Position numbers and translations under genes: made by a program
Origin: Lachnospiraceae bacterium UBA1201
GTDB lineage: Bacteria > Bacillota > Clostridia > Lachnospirales > Lachnospiraceae
Assembly (NCBI GenBank): GCA_002309675.1
Contig: DBXX01000037.1
Coordinates: forward strand, 1-6,247
DNA length: 6,247 bases
Reading direction: 5' to 3'
Shown: positions 1-5,656 of the stretch, in pieces
Layout of the letters: each line of letters begins with the position of its first letter
How positions within the stretch are numbered: the stretch's first letter is position 1
The notes under the pieces: model-generated
Seen by the model: only the letters and a program-made list of their open reading frames with translations
Databases searched by the model: none
Told to the model about the DNA's origin: nothing

Positions 1-1373
1 TAGGTGGTCTGCCAGCGCTCGTAGTACGGCTGAAATTCGATGACCATGCTGCCGCCGGCGCACAGATCGAAGTCCCAGATGGGTCCCATGGTCAGCAGGC
101 CGCCCACGTCCTTATACATAAAGGTGCTCTTGAACATCGAATCGAGGTTTGCGAAGACCTCCGTGAGCAGGAAGAAATCGACGAAGGAGTCTACATTGAC
201 CAGATCCTGATAGGAGACGATCCGCCCCTCGTATTCGGTCGTAAAATCGGGCGAAGTGATTGCGTCCTCTACCGCTTGCACATAGGTCTGAATGTATGCC
301 CACAGCTCCGGATCGGTTTTCGCGTACTCGGGGCCGGAGACCATGATGGGCTGCCCCAGCTTCGTTTTGAATTTGCTGACTTCGTCGTAGGTGTCGTCCA
401 GTTCCAGCAGGAAGCCTCCGTTTCGCGCGGGCAATGCATCCACGAAATCACTGACGTCGTATTCCTGCCCGTTAAACGAAACGGTCTTGGAAGACATCCA
501 GGACAGGTCCTTTGTGAGGGCATCCTCCAGCTGATCTGAGGCATCCTTCAGCTCGGAGTGCGCCTCACAAAGCGCGTCCGCTAAGTCTGCCGCATCGTCC
601 TCCCAGTCGTGGATATCCAGACGGGCCTTGCCGACGCGCAGGTGTTCGCAGAGCATGTAGTCGCCCTGGTACTCCCCGTTTAAATAGAGAGAAACGTGGA
701 CGCCGTCCAGGGCGTCAAAGCCCATGGCTTTCGCCGTGGAAAATGCTATATCGTTACGCATCAGCGTGCTGTCGTAGTAGTTTGCGAGCAGCACGTAATG
801 CTTGTTTTTTCCGGAATTCAAAAGATCGGCCTTTTTGGAAAGCTTGATCTTATAGGGTTTCTTTGCTGCCATCCAGGTGGAATTGCCCCGGCCCTTGATC
901 TGGATATCGCCTGCGTAGGCAGCGATATCGACAGTGCTGTCTTCGTCCGGCGTCAGGTTCATGGTGGCGTTGATGTAAACATCCTTACTCGCGATCTTGC
1001 GGTTGTTTTCCGTTTGGATGGAGAGGATGGGCAGTCCGTAGGAGGCGAGGCTTGCAGGTTCGGGAGCGACGGTTTCTGCCGGGGTGGACGGTTCTGCCGC
1101 AGGAGAGGAATCTTCCGCGGTGACCGATTCGGCGGTGGAAGGTTCCTGTGATGCATTTTCGGATGTGGCAGCGGTGGTCGAAAGGTTCGGAGCCGTCGTC
1201 TGAATTTCTTCCGTGGATGCATACGAAGAAGGCTCCGACGCCACCGAAGCGGTGTGCGCCGAAGCATCCTGTGAAGCGTCTGCCCCGCCTGCGCCGGGGG
1301 CGCAGGCAGTCAGCAGCAGACTTAAGATAAGTGCCGAAAACCTTGCGGTTTTCTTACTTGTGTTGCGTTTCAT
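1..1373 (-). CDS. CotH-family (atypical secretory kinase fold) lipoprotein, 3' end beyond window
   Basis: 457 residues are visible and the frame is open to the window edge, so the C-terminus is missing. Residues 1-24 are a lipoprotein signal: basic N-terminus, hydrophobic stretch and lipobox LTAC with Cys24 as the lipidated residue. Residues 25-112 are a Ser/Thr/Ala/Glu/Pro-rich linker. From about residue 115 the sequence follows the CotH family: GRGNSTW (161-167), KKPYKIKL (171-178), YVLLANYYD then RND (193-208), NGGFLLELD (318-326) and IWDFD (432-436), whose aspartates match the metal-binding motif of CotH kinases. Bacillus CotH phosphorylates spore-coat proteins; relatives in clostridial fibre degraders are often extracellular and of unknown substrate. 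Residues 257-295 look like a charged helical insertion. The ATG follows the esterase stop codon with no gap. The nearest GGAG lies 15 nt upstream, too far for ideal initiation, so translational coupling is likely. Family assignment is firm; kinase activity and substrate are inference. Confidence 0.9.
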   Translation of the reverse strand, partial: MKRNTSKKTARFSALILSLLLTACAPGAGGADASQDASAHTASVASEPSSYASTEEIQTTAPNLSTTAATSENASQEPSTAESVTAEDSSPAAEPSTPAETVAPEPASLASYGLPILSIQTENNRKIASKDVYINATMNLTPDEDSTVDIAAYAGDIQIKGRGNSTWMAAKKPYKIKLSKKADLLNSGKNKHYVLLANYYDSTLMRNDIAFSTAKAMGFDALDGVHVSLYLNGEYQGDYMLCEHLRVGKARLDIHDWEDDAADLADALCEAHSELKDASDQLEDALTKDLSWMSSKTVSFNGQEYDVSDFVDALPARNGGFLLELDDTYDEVSKFKTKLGQPIMVSGPEYAKTDPELWAYIQTYVQAVEDAITSPDFTTEYEGRIVSYQDLVNVDSFVDFFLLTEVFANLDSMFKSTFMYKDVGGLLTMGPIWDFDLCAGGSMVIEFQPYYERWQTT

Positions 1374-3647
1374 TTAGTGAATCCATTTCTCCGTAAAGGT
1401 ATCCGCCAGGGGATCCTTGTTGACATCGAGGGCGAAAACGGAAGTCTTCAGATCGTTCAGATCCACGCCTTCGGTCTGCTCGCCGTAGATGCGGTCTTTG
1501 ATGAATGCTGCGAGGTAGTTGATATCCTCGGCGATCACGGCGTGACCTTCCTTATGGATGTTAATGGCGATGTTGTCCTTAAGACCCAGGAAATCGAAGA
1601 TCTTTGAGGATGCCAGATAGTTCATCCACATGGAGGGAGCATTGACCCAGTCCTCACTGATGCAGGAACCGATGATGAAGAGGTAGCGGCCGTCTTCGGC
1701 AACCAGACTCGCCAGCATGTGCTGATCGAACGGAAGCGCCTCGGCGGAAGCGAACTTTCCGAAGTTGTCGTTGAACCAGCCCTTTTCATCGTTGGACTGC
1801 AGGGAGCCGAGCGGCTCGTTTGCGGTGTAGGTCACGGCTGAACCGGCGCCCTTCGAAGAGAAGTCGTAGGTCTTGCCTTCCGACATATAGCGGAACAGGG
1901 CCAGGCCGCCGGCACCGGAGCAGGAAGGCATGACAATCTTGAAGCGTTTTTCAAACGCGCCGCAGACGGCTGCCGCCTTACCCCAGCGGGATACGCCGGT
2001 GATGATGGTGTTTTCTTTGTTGATCGAGAGTTCGGCATCCGCGCCTGCATAGAGGGCGTCGAGCACCTTGCTGCAGCCCCAGGACCATGCCATCAGCACG
2101 CCGGTCTGCTCCTTCCAGGAGGTGCCGTAGGGGTACAGATCGTAGAACGCGCCCTTGTGCTCGGAGTTATCCGAAGCCACGGGGTAGTTGTAGCCGTCCA
2201 TGGTGATGACGGCGATGCCGTTCGCGAGCGCGGTCTCCTCGCTGATGCCCGCGTGCATGCCGACCAGAACGGGATAACCGCCGGCCGGCGCCTCGGTCTT
2301 CGGGATAGAAACGGTCGCGGTCACGGTCGCTTTCGCGCCCGTGCTCTTACGGGTAATGTTCATGGTGAGCTTGTTGCCGTCCAGCGTGTAGGTCAGCTCC
2401 TCATCCGACCCGTCGCGCCATACGCCGTACATATAGTACTGGTACAGGTTGGCGATCTCATCCGCGCGTTTACCCCAGTCTTCCTTGGTTTCGATCTTGG
2501 TTCCGTCGAGCATCACGAAGGGATCCGCGAGCTCGGAAACCAGAGGAAGCTTTGCGGGAGCGGTAAAGCCGCTGCCGTCATCGAGCTTCGTAAGGGCCTC
2601 CTGAATGGAAGCAACGGCTGCATCGATGGTCTCCTGGGTCGCGGTTTCATCACCGATTAGTGCCTTCGCCTTCGTTACTTCATCCGTAACGACTTCAGGG
2701 TTCACATAAACGGTGAGATCCATCTTTTCGACGGTCGCGATCAGGTTCTCTAAGCGGCGTGTGGTGACGGACGTCTCCCCGCCGACCTTACCTTTCAGGA
2801 CAATGCTGCCCATGACCGAAGGGTTGGACCAGGCATTGCCCGTGGAGTCGAAGAGGTTGATGGTGCCTAAACGGCTACCGGAGGCGCCGGCGTCATTGAC
2901 CTGGAGCTCGTAACCCAGGACCATGTCGTTTTGCGGTGTCTCGTTGAAGTCGATGGCGCTCTCGACGATGTAGCCGATCACTTCACCGGCGGCGTTTTTA
3001 TACGGCGCGGTCGCGGTGGTGAAACGACTGATGTCGCCGTGGTCGGCGCTCTTTTCGTTGTCAAAGTTCACGCGGTACTGCACGTCATCCGCTCCGTAGG
3101 AAGTCGCGCGGTCATAGAGTTCATCGAGGAAGATCTCGATGGAATCCTGCTCGTAGGTGTTCCCGCTCTTCTTATTCAGAACGGGGTCGGTCACCAGCGC
3201 CAGCGTGTACAGGCTGTGGTCGTCCCAAAGCGTTTTCGCGGTAAATGATGCGGCCACAGAGGGTGAACTTTTGATCTCAGGCGTGACGATGCCGGCGATT
3301 GCCCAGACGTCGTCGATCTCTCCGTCGATCTTCGGTGTCCCGTAGTTGACGATCACGTTACCGTCTGCATCCGTCTCTGCGGTTGGCTCAGGCGCAGTGG
3401 TGGGTGCTTCGGTAGGCTCTTCATTCGTTGCCTCGGTCGGCGCTTCGGTTGCTTCCGCCGTAGTTGGCTCTGCCACGGTGGAGGGAACCGGCGTTTCGGT
3501 CGCGGTCGTCTCTGCGGGGGTGGTGGTTTCTGCGGAAGGACTGCTGCTTCCTTCTGCAGAGGTCGCCTTGGGATCGCTGTTTCCGCAGCCAGTGACTAAG
3601 CTGGCGGATAACATCACACATGCCAAGGCTTTTGTGTGTTTCTTCAT
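1374..3647 (-). CDS. Lipid-anchored CE15-type glucuronoyl esterase with N-terminal CBM9-like module
   Basis: 757 aa. Residues 1-21 form a lipoprotein signal (lipobox VTGC, Cys21), so the enzyme should sit on the outer face of the membrane. Residues 22-95 are a Thr/Glu/Ala/Pro linker. Residues about 104-286 resemble CBM9 (PKIDGEIDDVW start, DSIEIFLD core). Residues about 297-357 look like a FIVAR-type helical spacer. The catalytic domain runs from about 366 to 722: FVMLDGTKI (376-384), LMAWSWG (518-524), nucleophile motif GVSRWGK with Ser553, SGAGG (577-581), LPFDQHM (638-644) and EGHAV with probable catalytic His702. CE15 enzymes hydrolyse lignin-carbohydrate esters at (4-O-methyl)glucuronic acid side chains of xylan; many bacterial members are mislabelled acetylxylan esterases. 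The residue 23 after Ser553, where I recall the canonical Glu, is Cys576; Glu665 or Asp666 may replace it. The start is set by the lipobox and by AAAGGGG 5 nt upstream. Pectin or other uronate esters remain possible substrates. Confidence 0.9.
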   Translation of the reverse strand: MKKHTKALACVMLSASLVTGCGNSDPKATSAEGSSSPSAETTTPAETTATETPVPSTVAEPTTAEATEAPTEATNEEPTEAPTTAPEPTAETDADGNVIVNYGTPKIDGEIDDVWAIAGIVTPEIKSSPSVAASFTAKTLWDDHSLYTLALVTDPVLNKKSGNTYEQDSIEIFLDELYDRATSYGADDVQYRVNFDNEKSADHGDISRFTTATAPYKNAAGEVIGYIVESAIDFNETPQNDMVLGYELQVNDAGASGSRLGTINLFDSTGNAWSNPSVMGSIVLKGKVGGETSVTTRRLENLIATVEKMDLTVYVNPEVVTDEVTKAKALIGDETATQETIDAAVASIQEALTKLDDGSGFTAPAKLPLVSELADPFVMLDGTKIETKEDWGKRADEIANLYQYYMYGVWRDGSDEELTYTLDGNKLTMNITRKSTGAKATVTATVSIPKTEAPAGGYPVLVGMHAGISEETALANGIAVITMDGYNYPVASDNSEHKGAFYDLYPYGTSWKEQTGVLMAWSWGCSKVLDALYAGADAELSINKENTIITGVSRWGKAAAVCGAFEKRFKIVMPSCSGAGGLALFRYMSEGKTYDFSSKGAGSAVTYTANEPLGSLQSNDEKGWFNDNFGKFASAEALPFDQHMLASLVAEDGRYLFIIGSCISEDWVNAPSMWMNYLASSKIFDFLGLKDNIAINIHKEGHAVIAEDINYLAAFIKDRIYGEQTEGVDLNDLKTSVFALDVNKDPLADTFTEKWIH

Positions 3648-3652
3648 GGTTG

Positions 3653-3659
3653 CCCCTTT
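3653..3659 (-). promoter_or_regulatory. Ribosome binding site of the CE15 lipoprotein
   Basis: On the minus strand AAAGGGG lies 5 nt before the ATG at 3647. This supports that start, which also gives a complete lipoprotein signal peptide. Confidence 0.7.
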
Positions 3660-3660
3660 C

Positions 3661-3674
3661 TCCGGTTTCCCGGA
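3661..3674 (-). promoter_or_regulatory. Small GNRA-capped hairpin in the CE15 leader
   Basis: TCCGG, loop GAAA, CCGGA: a 5-bp stem closed by a GNRA-type tetraloop, ending one base upstream of the purine-rich ribosome binding site. It could shape access to that site or stabilise the leader. It is short enough to be chance. Confidence 0.4.
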
Positions 3675-3722
3675 TTTTACTATTAAATTGTATCGGACGA
3701 TTTGAATAAATCCGTCTTACAT

Positions 3723-3731
3723 ATTATACCA
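3723..3731 (-). promoter_or_regulatory. Extended -10 promoter for the CE15-CotH transcription unit
   Basis: The minus strand reads TGG followed by a perfect TATAAT (3728-3723), the extended -10 arrangement (TGn-TATAAT). No good TTGACA-like -35 is seen at 16-18 nt; that region is C-rich. Expected transcription start is near 3716, giving a leader of about 70 nt. The site lies between the sufU terminator and the esterase gene, as expected for an independent transcription unit. A second AT-rich box, TACAAT at 3692-3687, is a weaker alternative. Confidence 0.65.
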
Positions 3732-3773
3732 TAGTTTGGGAAAATGGGGGCAGTAAAATGCGACTTATCGCCC

Positions 3774-3819
3774 AAAAAGAAAACCGCGCTTTCTGCTTTC
3801 GTCGGGCAGAGCGCGCGGT
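3774..3819 (-). terminator. Rho-independent terminator after sufU
   Basis: On the minus strand ACCGCGC (3819-3813) pairs perfectly with GCGCGGT (3789-3783). After a 2-nt mismatch on each side, TCTGC pairs with GCAGA, leaving a 9-nt loop. The stem is followed directly by TTTCTTTTT (3782-3774). It begins 19 nt after the sufU stop codon. It closes the SUF operon and separates it from the esterase promoter about 45 nt further on. Confidence 0.88.
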
Positions 3820-3838
3820 CCTTATCGTTCATTTTATA

Positions 3839-4306
3839 CTATTCTGTCGTGGTAGGAAGGGGTGATGCACCGTCTTCCTCTTCCGGTTTTTTCAGGATCT
3901 CTTCCAGTGTGTGCCATCCTAACACGGCGCATTTTACACGGGTGGGCATGTGGGAAACGTCGCGGAGGCAGATGGCCTCGTCGAGTTCTTCGAGCTCGTC
4001 TTCTTCGGTCTCGCCCTTGATCATCCGGAGGAAAATGTCCTTCAGACGCAGGGCCTCTTCGGTCGTTTTACCGAGGATCAGGTCCAGCATGATGTCGGCG
4101 CTGGCCTGCGAGATGGCGCAGCCGGTTCCGACGAAACTACCTTCTTTGATGACGCCGTCCTCCAGGGTCAGCTGCAGGAGGATATCGTCGCCGCAGGACG
4201 GGTTCACCCCGCGCTTCCAAACGCCCGGGTTCGGAAGGGGATGCTTATTATACGGATGCAGATTATGCGCCGTTAAGATCTCGTTGTAAAAAGTACGATT
4301 ATCCAT
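3839..4306 (-). CDS. sufU: SufU, Zn-dependent sulfurtransferase of the SUF Fe-S assembly system
   Basis: 155 aa, cytosolic. SufU takes the persulfide sulfur from SufS and passes it towards the SufBCD scaffold; it replaces SufE in Gram-positive bacteria. All expected zinc ligands are visible: NPSCGDD with Cys38 and Asp40, GTGCAIS with Cys63, and RVKCAVLGW with Cys126. The long segment between Cys63 and Cys126, including the acidic stretch EEDELEELDE (101-110), is what distinguishes SufU from IscU. The N-terminus (YNEILTAHNLHPYNKHPL) is also typical of the family. The last 15 or so residues (acidic, then PLPTTTE) form a short tail of no recognised function. It lies 9 nt after sufS with AAGGAG overlapping the sufS stop, so the two are co-translated in keeping with their partnership. 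A terminator follows. Confidence 0.96.
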   Translation of the reverse strand: MDNRTFYNEILTAHNLHPYNKHPLPNPGVWKRGVNPSCGDDILLQLTLEDGVIKEGSFVGTGCAISQASADIMLDLILGKTTEEALRLKDIFLRMIKGETEEDELEELDEAICLRDVSHMPTRVKCAVLGWHTLEEILKKPEEEDGASPLPTTTE

Positions 4307-4311
4307 GGATA

Positions 4312-4317
4312 CTCCTT
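4312..4317 (-). promoter_or_regulatory. sufU ribosome binding site overlapping the sufS stop codon
   Basis: AAGGAG on the minus strand, 5 nt before the sufU ATG. Its first two bases are the last two of the sufS TAA stop. Such overlap favours re-initiation by ribosomes that have just finished sufS. Confidence 0.8.
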
Positions 4318-5542
4318 AGTCGTTGTAGCCCATCAGGCTGCGGATGCGGCTGACTGCGTCCGCGAAACGATCGATTTCATCAAAAGTGTTGTAGAACATC
4401 AGGCTGGCACGGGTCGTGGAGGGGATCTCCAGGTACTGGTGCAGCGGCTGCGTGCAGTGGTGACCGGCGCGGACCGCGATGTCGGCTTCCGCCAGGATCG
4501 CCGCCACGTCGTGCGGATGAACGCCGTCGATGGTAAATGTCACGATGCCGTGATGATCTGCCGCATCCTTCGCGCCGAGAATGTTGACGTGCGGGATCTG
4601 CATCAGGGCGTCGATCGCGCGCGCGGTGAGCGCGTCCTCGTGCGCGAGAGCAGCGGTGCGGTCCATGGCATTTAGGTAACGGATCGCTGCGCCTAAACCT
4701 ACGGCTCCGCCGGCATTGACCGTGCCTGCTTCGAACTTATGGGGCAGGGGAGCGTAGGTAGTGTCCTCTAGGGTCACGTACTCGATCATCTCGCCGCCGG
4801 TTAAAAACGGAGGCATCTTCTCGAGAAGTTTCGCCTTACCATAGAGCACGCCGATGCCCATGGGGGCGAGCATCTTATGTCCGGAAAATGCCAGGAAATC
4901 TACGTCGAGCTCCTGCACGTTCACCGGCATGTGGGCAATGCTTTGCGAGGCGTCCGCCACAAAGACGGCGCCGGCCTCATGCGCGGCATCGATAAACGGT
5001 TTCAGGTCGATGGCGCGGCCGAACACGTTCGACATCTGCGTCATCGCTACGATTTTCGTTTTGGAACTCAGGAGAGATTTGAACTCCTCCAGAGAGAAAT
5101 TACCCTCCCGGTCCGGGTGGAGGTAGCGCACGGTCGCGCCGATCGCGCGTGCGGTGTGCTGCCACGGAAGCATGTTGCTGTGATGCTCTGCTACCGTTGA
5201 GATGATCTCATCCGCGGCGGTCAGACCGCGTCCGAGACTGTAAGCCAGCAAATTCAGGCTTTCGGAAGCATTACGTGTGAAGATGACTTCACAGGAGTCT
5301 TTCGCGCCGATGAATTCGGCACACAGCGAGCGGGCCTCCTCGTAAGCGTTTGTGGCGATATTCGACAGTTCGTACAGGCCGCGGAACGGGTTCGCGTTCT
5401 GCTCGCGGTAGAACTGCTCCACCGCCGCGAGAACCTGCACCGGTTTCTGGGAGGTGGCGGAATTATCCAGATAGGCGAGCGGCTGTCCGTCGATCAGAGG
5501 AAAATCCTTACGAATCTTATTAACATCAAAAGTAGTTTTCAT
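4316..5542 (-). CDS. sufS: SufS, group II cysteine desulfurase
   Basis: 408 aa, the usual length for SufS. A PLP enzyme that converts cysteine to alanine and holds the sulfur as a persulfide for SufU. Visible motifs in order: LAYLDNSATSQKP near the N-terminus (23-34), EHHSN (119-123, His stacking on PLP), VADASQS with Asp197 contacting the pyridine nitrogen, SGHK with Lys223 as the PLP Schiff-base lysine, EAGTVN (271-276), and RAGHHC with catalytic Cys363 followed by TQPLH. STTRAS with Arg378 is the probable substrate-carboxylate arginine. The compact active-site Cys loop marks group II (SufS/CsdA) rather than IscS or NifS. The ATG is chosen because GAGG sits 5 nt upstream and MKTTFDVNKIRKDFP is a standard SufS N-terminus. 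It sits between sufD and sufU and may also be transcribed from its own upstream promoter. Confidence 0.97.
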   Translation of the reverse strand: MKTTFDVNKIRKDFPLIDGQPLAYLDNSATSQKPVQVLAAVEQFYREQNANPFRGLYELSNIATNAYEEARSLCAEFIGAKDSCEVIFTRNASESLNLLAYSLGRGLTAADEIISTVAEHHSNMLPWQHTARAIGATVRYLHPDREGNFSLEEFKSLLSSKTKIVAMTQMSNVFGRAIDLKPFIDAAHEAGAVFVADASQSIAHMPVNVQELDVDFLAFSGHKMLAPMGIGVLYGKAKLLEKMPPFLTGGEMIEYVTLEDTTYAPLPHKFEAGTVNAGGAVGLGAAIRYLNAMDRTAALAHEDALTARAIDALMQIPHVNILGAKDAADHHGIVTFTIDGVHPHDVAAILAEADIAVRAGHHCTQPLHQYLEIPSTTRASLMFYNTFDEIDRFADAVSRIRSLMGYND

Positions 5543-5547
5543 AGTAA

Positions 5548-5551
5548 CCTC
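5548..5551 (-). promoter_or_regulatory. sufS ribosome binding site
   Basis: GAGG on the minus strand with a 5-nt spacer (TTACT) to the ATG at 5542. It confirms the start codon and lies outside the large inverted repeat, so the hairpin need not hide it. Confidence 0.65.
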
Positions 5552-5573
5552 GAATGTGGGAATGTCAAAATGA

Positions 5574-5637
5574 CGATATGAATAATGTCAGGGTCGAAAC
5601 GCTTTCGGCGTTTCGACCCTGACATTATAACATATCG
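5574..5637. repeat. Perfect 21-bp inverted repeat with 5-nt loop between sufD and sufS
   Basis: The arms 5582-5602 and 5608-5628 are exact reverse complements over 21 bp around a 5-nt loop (TTTCG on plus, CGAAA on minus). After a small internal loop (1 nt against 2 nt) the symmetry resumes for 7 bp, CGATATG (5574-5580) with CATATCG (5631-5637). No run of T follows on either strand, so it is not a standard terminator. The upstream arm on the minus strand contains most of the -10 box of a promoter. Possible roles are a 5'-terminal RNA hairpin, an mRNA 3'-end or processing signal for the sufD transcript, or a palindromic repeat element. No second copy is visible in this window. Confidence 0.9.
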
Positions 5638-5653
5638 AAGTTAAATAATTCAA
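5624..5653 (-). promoter_or_regulatory. Sigma-A-type promoter upstream of sufS, overlapping the inverted repeat
   Basis: The minus strand shows TTGAAT (5653-5648), an 18-nt spacer and a perfect TATAAT (5629-5624), with TG one base before the -10 (extended -10). The start is expected near 5619-5616, at GGGT inside the repeat arm, so the RNA would open with a stem of about 12 bp and a CGAAA loop. The -35 box begins only 3 nt after the sufD stop codon. It would let sufS-sufU be expressed apart from sufBCD. Not proven: the -10 could be a by-product of the palindrome. Confidence 0.6.
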
Positions 5654-5656
5654 TAC

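Noticed and set aside
2157..2660. Plus-strand reading frame of 167 codons opposite the esterase
   Set aside because: It lies fully inside the well-supported CE15 domain on the other strand, has a composition typical of antisense shadows (Val, Gly, Arg, His) and no recognisable motif.
3346..3705. Plus-strand reading frame of 119 codons rich in Val, Ser, Ala and Gly
   Set aside because: It is the antisense shadow of the Thr/Glu/Ala/Pro linker and signal peptide of the CE15 lipoprotein. The low-complexity DNA keeps the opposite frame open; there is no domain match.
1374..3839. SUF and lipoprotein genes as one functional operon
   Set aside because: A strong terminator at 3774-3819 and a fresh promoter at 3723-3731 separate them, and the functions (cytosolic Fe-S assembly, extracellular carbohydrate esterase) are unrelated.
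3744..4289. Plus-strand reading frame of 181 codons covering the terminator and sufU
   Set aside because: Long Ser runs mirror the acidic Glu/Asp codons of SufU. It starts in the terminator region and has no family resemblance.
5582..5628. The sufD-sufS inverted repeat as a classical rho-independent terminator
   Set aside because: No T-run follows the stem on the minus strand (it continues TCATATCGTCA), and none follows on the plus strand. An unusual terminator or processing site cannot be excluded.
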